A stretch of DNA of 64,000 nt, taken from contig NZ_BAABJZ010000102.1 in assembly GCF_039543565.1 (NCBI RefSeq), positions 1 through 64,000 of the forward strand, given 5' to 3'. This document shows, piece by piece, positions 49,548 to 57,522 of this stretch. Under the pieces are notes generated by a model. That model had not been told where the DNA came from. It made no database searches and saw nothing but the letters and a program-made list of their open reading frames with translations. Made by a program: the position numbers and the translations under genes. Source of the DNA: Ferrimonas pelagia. GTDB lineage: Bacteria; Pseudomonadota; Gammaproteobacteria; Enterobacterales; Shewanellaceae. Position 1 is the first letter of the stretch. Each line of letters opens with the position of its first letter.

Positions 49548-49729
49548 CGGTTTTCCTCGAAATACTTTCGGTTCAGGGCTGGTCAATCTTTGAGCAGCCT
49601 CAATTCAAAATGGTGCGAAATTCTACTCCGTACACATAGGACTTGTAAAGTCCGCTGAGCGCAAGACTGGTCAGTTGAGTGTAGCAGCGCTAGAATTGCG
49701 CCAATTTCGCAATAACGAGAGATTTTAGC

Positions 49730-50749
49730 ATGCGCATTCTGGGGATCGAAACCTCCTGTGACGAAACTGGGGTCGCGATCTACGACGACCAGCAAGGTTT
49801 GTTGGCTGATACCCTGTACAGCCAGGTGAAGCTGCATGCGGATTATGGTGGTGTGGTGCCGGAGCTGGCTTCGCGCGATCACGTTCGCAAATTGGTGCCC
49901 TTGGTTCGTGAGGCGATGGGCAACGCGGGTCTGGCGCCGGACGACATCGATGGGGTTGCCTATACCGCAGGCCCGGGGTTGGTGGGGGCTTTATTGGTGG
50001 GCGCGTGTGCCGGTCGGGCCTTGGCTTACGCTTGGGGCGTACCCGCGATCGCGGTGCACCATATGGAAGGGCATCTGTTGGCGCCGATGCTGGAGGAGAC
50101 GCCACCGGCGTTTCCGTTTATTGCACTGCTGGTCTCCGGCGGGCATACCCAGATCGTTCAGGTCGATGGCATTGGTCAGTATCAATTGCTGGGAGAGTCG
50201 ATCGACGACGCCGCCGGCGAGGCGTTCGATAAGACGGCGAAGTTGATGGGGCTCGACTATCCCGGCGGTCCCCTGCTGTCGAAATTGGCTGAGCAGGGCG
50301 CCAGTGGACGCTTTAAGTTTCCTCGGCCGATGACCGATCGGCCGGGTCTGGATATGAGCTTTTCCGGTCTTAAGACGTTTGCGGCCAACACCATTGCTGC
50401 GCACGATGAAAGCGCGCTGGCCGACATTGCCCGTGCATTTGAGGATGCGGTGGTCGATACCTTGGCGATCAAGTGTCGTCGGGCGCTGGAGCAGACCGGG
50501 TTGAATCGGCTGGTGATCGCCGGTGGCGTGAGTGCCAACCGCCACCTGCGGGCGCAACTGGGAGCCTTGATGACCAAGCGCGGCGGTGAGGTGTTCTACC
50601 CGCGTCCGGCATTTTGTACCGACAATGGCGCGATGATCGCCTATGCCGGTATGCAGCGGCTCAAAGCCGGTGAGGGGCAGGATCTGGCGGTAAAAGGTGT
50701 GCCACGTTGGCCACTGGATAACCTGCAACCACCGGGACAAAATGACTGA
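49730..50749 (+). CDS. tsaD: tRNA N6-adenosine threonylcarbamoyltransferase
   Basis: A 339-residue ASKHA-fold enzyme that attaches the threonylcarbamoyl group to A37 of tRNAs. GIETSCDETGVAIYD, iron-binding His pair in VHHMEGHLLAP, and CTDNGAMIAYAG are diagnostic. Its product t6A is the substrate of TcdA, encoded at 37088. The gene has a short leader and its own terminator. Adjacency to rpsU is standard in gammaproteobacteria. Confidence 0.97.
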   Translation: MRILGIETSCDETGVAIYDDQQGLLADTLYSQVKLHADYGGVVPELASRDHVRKLVPLVREAMGNAGLAPDDIDGVAYTAGPGLVGALLVGACAGRALAYAWGVPAIAVHHMEGHLLAPMLEETPPAFPFIALLVSGGHTQIVQVDGIGQYQLLGESIDDAAGEAFDKTAKLMGLDYPGGPLLSKLAEQGASGRFKFPRPMTDRPGLDMSFSGLKTFAANTIAAHDESALADIARAFEDAVVDTLAIKCRRALEQTGLNRLVIAGGVSANRHLRAQLGALMTKRGGEVFYPRPAFCTDNGAMIAYAGMQRLKAGEGQDLAVKGVPRWPLDNLQPPGQND

Positions 50750-50770
50750 GACTCAGAAGTTTGAGTGAAG

Positions 50771-50799
50771 AAGGGGCAGCATCCGCTGCCCCTTTTTTT
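50771..50799 (+). terminator. Intrinsic terminator of tsaD
   Basis: Stem AGGGGCAGC/GCTGCCCCT with an ATCC loop, then TTTTTTT on the plus strand. Confidence 0.92.
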
Positions 50800-51039
50800 G
50801 TCGGTGGCTTACATCACGGTCGAAGCCCGAAGGGGAAGTTAGAGGTTTACGCCATTTTTAGGCCGGCATAAGCGAGGGCACAGCGAAACGCAGCGCTAGG
50901 GGCGGCAGAGGGGCTCGCCCCCATGGTTTCACAAAGATGGCTTGCCGGCGCTAACGCGACTTAGCGGGTGAGGTCGATGCAATAGGCTGAAATAGAAGAC
51001 GAAAAACTCGACCATCCGTTAACTCAGGCACCGCCTTTT
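50800..51039. repeat. Dispersed non-coding repeat, copy B, in the tsaD-plsY gap
   Basis: This 240-base gap has no gene. It holds CGCAGCG at about 50890, GGGGCGG, a GGGGCTCGCCCCC palindrome, and the block at 50941-50964 that matches copy A at 1032-1055 in 21 of 24 positions. Copy A is shorter between the palindrome and the tail. Confidence 0.5.
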
Positions 51040-51642
51040 TTATTCCAATGAGGGCTTTTTCTGACCGAGCTTGGGCTCGGTTCCCTGCCAGAGGCGGCGC
51101 ATGTTGTCGTGGTGCCGCCAGAGGATCAGGGCACACAGGACGCCGACGGCGATGGCGTATTGCCCTTTGAAGGCCAAGGCATAGATGGGGGTGAGTACGG
51201 CGGTTAGGATCGACGCCAGTGAAGAGTAGCGACTGAGCAGGGCGATCAGCAGCCAGGTGACGATCACGGCCCCGATCATGTCCCAGCCGATCGGGGCGAC
51301 GGCCCCCAGTGCGGTGGCAACGCCTTTGCCGCCATGGAACTGAAAGAAGCAGGGATAGATATGGCCGAGGCAGGCGGCCACGCCGATGGCGGCCAGCGCC
51401 AACGGTGGCAAGCCGAGGAAGTAGCTGCCCCAGACCGGGATGGTGCCTTTGAGGATATCAAACAGCAGCACCAATGCGGCCGGGCCCTTGCCGCCCAGTC
51501 GCAACACGTTGGTGGCACCTGGGTTGCCACTGCCTTGATCGCGCGGATCGCCCAGCCCCAGAACTCGGCAGACCAGGATCGCACTGGAAACCGAGCCGAG
51601 CAGGTAGGCGGCGAGACAGAGTAAAACGGTCAACCAGGCCAT
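51040..51642 (-). CDS. plsY: Acyl-phosphate:glycerol-3-phosphate acyltransferase
   Basis: A 200-residue inner-membrane enzyme with five predicted helices. The three conserved cytoplasmic motifs are GSGNPGATNVLR, FHGGKGVATALG and a C-terminal RHHDNMRRLW. It makes lysophosphatidate, the first step of phospholipid synthesis from acyl-phosphate. It is divergent from folB with about 110 bases between, the usual arrangement in this lineage. Confidence 0.96.
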   Translation of the reverse strand: MAWLTVLLCLAAYLLGSVSSAILVCRVLGLGDPRDQGSGNPGATNVLRLGGKGPAALVLLFDILKGTIPVWGSYFLGLPPLALAAIGVAACLGHIYPCFFQFHGGKGVATALGAVAPIGWDMIGAVIVTWLLIALLSRYSSLASILTAVLTPIYALAFKGQYAIAVGVLCALILWRHHDNMRRLWQGTEPKLGQKKPSLE

Positions 51643-51754
51643 GAGCTGCGATGTTTTTCCTTGTTCAGTTAGGCTATGATCCTTCGCCCAAACGCGTGCT
51701 GAGCACGTGATTTAAGCCAACCTAGGGTATCTGACCCTTAGCCGGAGCGCCAGA

Positions 51755-52117
51755 GTGCACATGACCGACCAGGTGTTTATCGAAGGGCTCGAATGCCAGG
51801 CCGTGATCGGCGTATTCGAGTGGGAAAAGCAGATCCGCCAGCGATTGCTGATCGATTTAGTTATCCAGTGGGACAACCGACCCGCGGCGGCAGCGGACGA
51901 TTATGCCCATGCCTTATGCTACGACACCGTGTCCAAGGCGGTGACGGCCTTGGTAGAGCAGCAGCCACATGAGTTGGTTGAGACGGTGGCGGAGAAGATC
52001 GCGGCGCTGATCCTAGAGCGGTTTGGCGCACCGGGCGTGCAGGTGCGTGTGGCCAAGCCGGGGGCTGTTGCCAATGCCAGCACCGTGGGTGTGCGGATCG
52101 AGCGACGGGCCTCATGA
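51755..52117 (+). CDS. folB: Dihydroneopterin aldolase
   Basis: A 120-residue enzyme. IEGLECQAVIGVFEWEKQIRQ and ANASTVGVRIER are conserved in the DHNA aldolase/epimerase family, which forms 6-hydroxymethyl-dihydropterin for folate. GTG 51755 has GGAG at 7 bases; ATG 51761 is the alternative. Its TGA overlaps the folK ATG as ATGA. Confidence 0.94.
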   Translation: MHMTDQVFIEGLECQAVIGVFEWEKQIRQRLLIDLVIQWDNRPAAAADDYAHALCYDTVSKAVTALVEQQPHELVETVAEKIAALILERFGAPGVQVRVAKPGAVANASTVGVRIERRAS

Positions 52118-52602
52118 ATCGGATCTTTATCAGTTTGGGTAGCAACATCGATGCCCACATTCATATCCGTAATGGCCTCGATGATCTGGCCCGTGACTTC
52201 GACCGAGTGCGGATCTCCACCGTGTTTGAAAGCGAAGCGGTCGGATTTGAAGGGGATAACTTTCTCAATCTGGTGGCGGAGGCCTACACCGAACTGCCTA
52301 TCGAGCAGGTGGTGGCCCGTTTTAAGCAAATCGAGCAGGATCACGGCCGTTTAAGGGGGGCGAAGAAGTTTGCCTCACGGACGCTGGATCTGGATCTGCT
52401 GCTGTACGGCGATCATCAGTGTCAGCAGCCGGTTGAGCTGCCGCGCCCGGAGATCTTCCATAACGATTTTGTGCTGTGGCCCCTGTCGGAGCTATGGCCG
52501 GAGGGGATCCTACCCGGTGTCACAGACACCCTGGCGCAATTGTGGCAGGATCACCCTAAACAGCAGAAGTTGTGGCCAATCGCCTTTCACTGGCCAGAAT
52601 AA
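52114..52602 (+). CDS. folK: HPPK, 6-hydroxymethyl-dihydropterin pyrophosphokinase
   Basis: A 162-residue enzyme that activates the pterin with ATP before joining to p-aminobenzoate. SLGSNIDAHIHIRNGLDDL and the signature SRTLDLDLLLYGD (metal-binding Asp pair) are clear. It overlaps folB by 4 bases, so the two consecutive folate steps are cotranslated. A 27-base gap leads to uppP. Confidence 0.95.
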   Translation: MNRIFISLGSNIDAHIHIRNGLDDLARDFDRVRISTVFESEAVGFEGDNFLNLVAEAYTELPIEQVVARFKQIEQDHGRLRGAKKFASRTLDLDLLLYGDHQCQQPVELPRPEIFHNDFVLWPLSELWPEGILPGVTDTLAQLWQDHPKQQKLWPIAFHWPE

Positions 52603-52629
52603 TTTTTTGATTTTACAAGGATAAAGTAC

Positions 52630-53424
52630 GTGGATCCGATCCAGGCTATTGTCTTGGCCATTATCCAAGGCCTGACCGAATTTTTGCCCATCTCCAGCTC
52701 AGCCCACCTGATCCTGCCAGCCCAGCTGCTGGCCTGGGAAGATCAGGGACTGGCATTCGATATGATCACCCACGCCGGTACGCTGGCGGCGGTGATCATC
52801 TATTTCCGTAAGGATGTGGTGAGTCTGCTGACCAACTGGGGTCGCTCTTTGGCGGGTCATCATAACGAAGAGAGCCGGATGGCCTGGCTGATCATTCTGG
52901 CCACCATCCCGGCCGGCCTGGCGGGCTTGATGTTCAGCGACATTATCTCCACCGAGCTGCGCTCGACCACGGTGATCGCCTGCACCACGCTGCTGTACGG
53001 TTTGCTGATGTGGTACGCCGACTCGACCGCCAGTGAGCGTCGAGAGATGAAGGATCTGACCTGGCAGTTGGCGCTGCTGATCGGCTTGGCGCAGGCGCTG
53101 GCATTGATCCCAGGGACGTCCCGCTCCGGCGCGACCATCACCGCGGCCCTGTTGCTGGGCTTGACTCGCCTGTCTGCGGCGCGTTTCTCCTTCCTGCTGT
53201 CCATCCCCATCACTCTGGCGGCCAGCGGCTATGAGTCTTTGGGTCTGTTGAAGAACCCTGAGCCGGTGGACTGGTTCCCGCTGGCGTTGGGCGGGATCGT
53301 GGCCTTCTTCTCCGCCTATGCCTGTATCCATCTGTTCCTCAAGGCGATTGGTCGTATGGGTTTGTTCCCGTTCGTGGTCTATCGCTTGGCACTGGCGGCC
53401 ATCCTGTTCGCGTTTTTCGTGTAA
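52630..53424 (+). CDS. uppP: Undecaprenyl-diphosphatase
   Basis: A 264-residue inner-membrane protein (BacA) starting at GTG 52630 with AAGGATAAAG upstream. The two catalytic motifs are EFLPISSSAHLIL and PGTSRSGATITAALLLG, with about eight helices. It recycles the C55 lipid carrier for cell-wall synthesis; overproduction gives bacitracin resistance. It is probably cotranscribed with folB-folK and ends in a strong terminator. Confidence 0.96.
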   Translation: MDPIQAIVLAIIQGLTEFLPISSSAHLILPAQLLAWEDQGLAFDMITHAGTLAAVIIYFRKDVVSLLTNWGRSLAGHHNEESRMAWLIILATIPAGLAGLMFSDIISTELRSTTVIACTTLLYGLLMWYADSTASERREMKDLTWQLALLIGLAQALALIPGTSRSGATITAALLLGLTRLSAARFSFLLSIPITLAASGYESLGLLKNPEPVDWFPLALGGIVAFFSAYACIHLFLKAIGRMGLFPFVVYRLALAAILFAFFV

Positions 53425-53440
53425 CGCCTTAGGGATCTGA

Positions 53441-53471
53441 AAAAAGGGCACCGCTGCGCGGTGCCCTTTTT
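53441..53471 (+). terminator. Bidirectional terminator after uppP
   Basis: A 14-bp stem AAAAAGGGCACCGC/GCGGTGCCCTTTTT with a TGC loop. It can also stop transcription from cca, whose stop lies about 70 bases away. Confidence 0.92.
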
Positions 53472-53539
53472 CGTGGATAGAAAACCGTGAATTGCGCGGA
53501 AACCAGACATGCACTGTCGACTTTAAAATCGGTGCCCGG

Positions 53540-54772
53540 TCATGAATTTGATTCGCGAGCTTTGAATTGGGCTAAGGCCAACAGGCGGCGCTGGCTCAGC
53601 TCCTCCCGGATGGCGGGGCCCTTGAAGCCATCGGCGACGATGGCTTTGACGCATACACGGTTGGCCGCGGCCAGAGCGCCTTGCAGGTAAGCCTGTGCCG
53701 GATAAGCAGCCTGTTGCTGATCCGGTCGGCCGATGGCATCCAGCCGACTGGCGTCCAGGGTGTGGCTGAAACGCTCCGGCTTGCGCCAGACATCGCAGCG
53801 ATCAAACAGTTTCAGCAAGGTGCTGGGTTTCAGCGTCAGGGCACGATGCACATTGAGGTGTTGGGCACACACCTGCAGGGCCAGATCGCGCCACTCATTG
53901 GGGACACGCAGGCGCTCACACAGGGCCTTGACCGGCTTCAGCCCGGCGCTCTCATGGCCGATATGGCGGGGCCATTCGCTTTTTGGGGTGAGGGCCTTGC
54001 CCAGATCGTGGAGCAGCACCGCAAAGCGCACGCTGGGCGGCGCCTGCTCGGTGGCGGCAAGCTGCAGTGCCAGCAGGGTGTGCGCCAGTGCATCCAGGCC
54101 GCCATGATACGCCTCCGGTTGCGCTACGCCCTGCAACGCAGCGAGCTCGGGAAACAGTACGGCCAGTGCGCCGCATTGATGCAGGAGTTCAAAGTAGATC
54201 TCCGGGTTAGGCTCGGCAAGCGCCCGCTCGGTTTCCTGCCAGACGCGCTCGGCACTGAGGTGCGCCAGTTCACCGCTGTCGCTCAGCTGCTGCATCAGGC
54301 GCAGGGTTTGAGCGGCGACGGTGAAGCCTAGGTGGTGGAATCGCGCGGCAAAGCGGGCCACCCGCAGCACCCGGAGCGGATCCTCGACAAACGCAGGGGA
54401 GACGTGCCGCAGTATGCGGGCATTGAGATCGGCCATGCCACCATGGGGATCGTGCAACTGGCCTTCGCTATCACGGGCCATGGCATTGATGGTCAGATCG
54501 CGCCGGATCAGATCCTGCTCCAGCGTGACGGTGGGGGCGGCATCGAAATCAAACCCGCCGTAGCCGTAGCCGGTTTTGCGTTCGGTTCGGGCCAGTGCGT
54601 ACTCTTCGCCGCTGTCTGGGTGCAGGAAGACCGGGAAACTCTTGCCGACCTGGCGAAACCCCTGTTGCTGCATCTGGGTGATGCTGGCGCCCACGACGAG
54701 GTGGTCGCGATCCTTGATGGGCAGGCCCAAGAGCGCATCGCGCACGGCGCCGCCGACTAAGTAGATCTTCAC
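53540..54772 (-). CDS. cca: CCA-adding enzyme (tRNA nucleotidyltransferase)
   Basis: A 410-residue enzyme from GTG 54772 (AGAGGATCACA upstream; E. coli Cca has 412). The catalytic head contains GGAVRDALLGLPIKDRDHL with the metal-binding Asp pair and RRDLTINAMA; a C-terminal HD domain (VLLHDLGKALTP) supplies phosphohydrolase activity. It builds or repairs the 3' CCA of tRNAs. A longer frame to 54982 lacks start signals and overlaps the gspA leader. Confidence 0.95.
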   Translation of the reverse strand: MKIYLVGGAVRDALLGLPIKDRDHLVVGASITQMQQQGFRQVGKSFPVFLHPDSGEEYALARTERKTGYGYGGFDFDAAPTVTLEQDLIRRDLTINAMARDSEGQLHDPHGGMADLNARILRHVSPAFVEDPLRVLRVARFAARFHHLGFTVAAQTLRLMQQLSDSGELAHLSAERVWQETERALAEPNPEIYFELLHQCGALAVLFPELAALQGVAQPEAYHGGLDALAHTLLALQLAATEQAPPSVRFAVLLHDLGKALTPKSEWPRHIGHESAGLKPVKALCERLRVPNEWRDLALQVCAQHLNVHRALTLKPSTLLKLFDRCDVWRKPERFSHTLDASRLDAIGRPDQQQAAYPAQAYLQGALAAANRVCVKAIVADGFKGPAIREELSQRRLLALAQFKARESNS

Positions 54773-54880
54773 ACTGTGATCCTCTGATTTTAACCGGATC
54801 ATTATACCCGGCGGCGCTTTTGACAAGCCATGGGGATCGCCGTACCTTGGAGCCGACATCTCAGGACGACGTTCACTCGC

Positions 54881-56413
54881 ATGTACAAAGGCTTCTATGG
54901 GCTCAACGACAGCCCGTTTTCTATTGCGCCGAATCCGGCATTTTTGTTTCTCAGTCCCCGTCACCGGGAGGCGCTGGCGCACCTGACCTATGGTTTAGGT
55001 GAAAATGGCGGTTTTGTCCTGCTCACCGGTGAGGTGGGGACGGGCAAGACCACGGTCTCTCGCAGCCTACTGGCGCAGCTGCCAGAAGACACGGATCTGG
55101 CCTTTATTCTCAATCCGGCGCTGACCGAAGCGGAGCTGTTGGCGACCCTGTGTGATGAGCTGGGGATCGCGTACGGCGAAGCGCCGAGCCTGAAGCAACT
55201 GACCGACAGGATCAGCGCGTTTTTGTTGGCCAATCACCAAGCCGGGCGCAAAACCTTGATGGTGATCGATGAAGCACAGCACCTTAAGGCTGAGGTGCTG
55301 GAGCAGCTGCGTCTCCTGACCAACTTAGAAACCGATACTCGCAAATTGCTGCAAGTGATCTTGATCGGCCAGCCCGAGTTGCAGGAACTGCTGCGACGCC
55401 AGGAGCTGCGTCAGTTGGCACAGCGGATCACCGCGCGCTATCACCTGCTGCCGTTGACCCGAGAGGAGGTGGCGGATTATTTGGCCCATCGCCTCAATGT
55501 GGCGGGACGGGCACAGCCGCTGTTTAAGCCGTCGGCGGTGAAGGCGGTGCACCGGCTCAGTGGCGGCGTGCCGCGGGTGATCAACTTGATCTGCGAACGT
55601 GCCCTGATGGGCGGCTTTGCCCAGCAGAAGCCGATGTTGGCGGCGGCGGACGTACAGGCTGCGGCGACGGAAGTGTTGGATCTGCCAAGGGTGCGGCGTC
55701 GTCCGTGGGGCTGGGGGTTGGCATCACTGCTGAGCGCGGCGCTGGGCTTTGTCACCGTGCAAGCGCTGGCCCCGGCGCCCGCCCCGGCTCCGGGGCTGAC
55801 GCCCGTGGCGGCCACGGAGCTGGCGCAGTGGCCCGGCACGGAGCTGCAGGCGCTGCAAGGCCTGTTTCATCACTATGGGCTGACCGTGCCGGCGCACGAT
55901 CCCTGCCGCGCCGCGGCGACCCTGAACCACGCTTGTCTGGATGAACTCGGCAGTTGGCAGCAGCTACTGGCGCTGGGCCGGCCGGCGGTGATCCGCCTGA
56001 GTGACGAGCAGCAGCGGCCTCGGTATGCCGCCTTGCTGCAATACGATCCGCACGCACGTCGCTGGTTGGTGCAGCTAGGCGAGCAACAGTTATGGTTGCA
56101 GCATGACTGGTTCGTGCGCCACTTTGAGGGCCGTTTTACCCTGCTCTGGCAACCGCCAAGCAGCTTGCCTGGGTTGATCGGGCCGGCGGCACCGCTGGGT
56201 CAGATCCAATGGCTGGAGAACCGTTTGGCTGCCTTGAATGAGCGTCCAGCCCGACTGTTGCAGAGCTACGATCCTGAGCTGGAGCGGATCTTGCGTCAGT
56301 TCCAACGTGAGCAGGGACTGGAGGCGGATGGGCTGGCCGGGCGCCAGACTTTGGAGCGGTTAAGTTTATTGGGGGCGTCGTCCGGCCCCCGTTTGGTCGA
56401 GGAGTCGAGCTGA
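54881..56413 (+). CDS. gspA: Type II secretion assembly ATPase GspA (ExeA-like)
   Basis: A 510-residue protein. An AAA+ ATPase domain (1-270) has Walker A GEVGTGKTT and Walker B MVIDEAQHL. A membrane helix at about 283-303 is followed by a periplasmic part ending in a peptidoglycan-binding repeat (FQREQGLEADGLAGRQTLERL). With GspB it forms the ExeAB complex that opens peptidoglycan for assembly of the secretin GspD. The core gsp cluster is not in the window. The stop codon shares a base with the gspB start. Confidence 0.93.
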   Translation: MYKGFYGLNDSPFSIAPNPAFLFLSPRHREALAHLTYGLGENGGFVLLTGEVGTGKTTVSRSLLAQLPEDTDLAFILNPALTEAELLATLCDELGIAYGEAPSLKQLTDRISAFLLANHQAGRKTLMVIDEAQHLKAEVLEQLRLLTNLETDTRKLLQVILIGQPELQELLRRQELRQLAQRITARYHLLPLTREEVADYLAHRLNVAGRAQPLFKPSAVKAVHRLSGGVPRVINLICERALMGGFAQQKPMLAAADVQAAATEVLDLPRVRRRPWGWGLASLLSAALGFVTVQALAPAPAPAPGLTPVAATELAQWPGTELQALQGLFHHYGLTVPAHDPCRAAATLNHACLDELGSWQQLLALGRPAVIRLSDEQQRPRYAALLQYDPHARRWLVQLGEQQLWLQHDWFVRHFEGRFTLLWQPPSSLPGLIGPAAPLGQIQWLENRLAALNERPARLLQSYDPELERILRQFQREQGLEADGLAGRQTLERLSLLGASSGPRLVEESS

Positions 56414-57375
56414 TGTCTTTGTTATTGGATGCGGTCAGTCGGCATCGGCATGATCAAGCCCAGCAAGGCGGCGTCGATCCGGCGTTGCTGGCGGCACTGC
56501 CGGTCAATAAGCCGATGCGACGCTTTCGTGGGATCTGGATCAGTCCTTTGCTAGCGCTGATGGTGGGTGGGGCGCTGGGCTGGGTGAGTTGGCCCAGTGC
56601 GTCTCCAGCCAGTCAGGTGGCGCCACCGGCGGCAGTGAGTTTAGCCGGGCGAATTGCCTTGCCGCTGCCGGTGGATCTGCAGGCAGCCAGCGCCAGCCCG
56701 GCCAGCGTCGAAGTCGCCCCTGCCCCCGCTCTCGCTGCGGACGCCGCCGGTGCCGTGACTTCGCCAGAGGTAGCGGCCAGTACGGCGGTAACCCGTCCGA
56801 GCGTTGAAGCGGAGGCGCCCACCGAGCCGGAGACCTCGCCTGCGCTGCAACGCGCGTTTGAGGCGGCCTTGGCGGATCTGAATATCGAGCCCGAGGCACC
56901 GGTTGAGCCGGAAGTGCCGCAGAGCGCCTTGCAGCAAGCGCTGGCGGCGGCCTTGGCACAGAGTGAGTTGGCCGAGGCCGAGACGACGCCAACCGCGGCT
57001 CAGTCCGAGCCCGAGTCTGAGCCCGTGCCGGCGCTCAGTTTTGAATTGCAGCAGAAGCTTTTGCAGGCGCAGCGTGACGTGGCAGCGGCCCAGCGCCAGC
57101 CGGCGCAGCCTGCCGAGCGTACCGTTGAGCCGACGGCGATCCCTAAGCTGGGGCAGATGCCATGGGCCTTCCAGAAGCGGCTGCCGGATCTGGATGTGAC
57201 CGCCCATGTCTACGCCACTCGACCTGAGGATCGCTGGTTGCGTGCCAACGGTCGTGAGTTGCAGGAGGGGGATGAGGCGGCGCCAGGCCTGATCGTGACA
57301 GAGATCTTGCCAAGTGAGATCGTGCTGGAGATGGACGAGCAGAAGTTTCGCATTCCGGCCCTGGGCAGTATTTGA
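56413..57375 (+). CDS. gspB: Type II secretion assembly protein GspB (ExeB-like)
   Basis: A 320-residue bitopic protein. A short cytoplasmic tail (MSLLLDAVSRHRHDQ) and one helix at about 44-61 precede a long Ala/Pro/Glu-rich periplasmic linker (70-240), then the conserved T2SSB domain (LPDLDVTAHVYATRPEDRWLRANGRELQEGDE...IVTEILPSEIVL). It pairs with GspA, and TGATG overlap couples their translation. The low-complexity linker probably spans the periplasm. Confidence 0.93.
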   Translation: MSLLLDAVSRHRHDQAQQGGVDPALLAALPVNKPMRRFRGIWISPLLALMVGGALGWVSWPSASPASQVAPPAAVSLAGRIALPLPVDLQAASASPASVEVAPAPALAADAAGAVTSPEVAASTAVTRPSVEAEAPTEPETSPALQRAFEAALADLNIEPEAPVEPEVPQSALQQALAAALAQSELAEAETTPTAAQSEPESEPVPALSFELQQKLLQAQRDVAAAQRQPAQPAERTVEPTAIPKLGQMPWAFQKRLPDLDVTAHVYATRPEDRWLRANGRELQEGDEAAPGLIVTEILPSEIVLEMDEQKFRIPALGSI

Positions 57376-57440
57376 GGGCGCTTGAGAGCCGCCTGGCCTT
57401 GGCGTTCAGCGGCGTTAGGCTGACGCTCCGCGGTATGGGT

Positions 57441-57506
57441 GCAGCCGACTGAGAGTCGGCAAGACGCCATACACACAAAGCGAAGGCCTCGGCCTTCGCT
57501 TTTTTG
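57441..57506 (+). terminator. Hairpin plus intrinsic terminator after gspB
   Basis: A strong stem GCGAAGGCC/GGCCTTCGC (57480-57499) is followed by TTTTTTG on the plus strand. About 20 bases before it, GCCGACT-GAG-AGTCGGC forms another hairpin. It also faces putA, which converges from the other side. Confidence 0.85.
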
Positions 57507-57522
57507 TGCCCGCTCTGTTGCG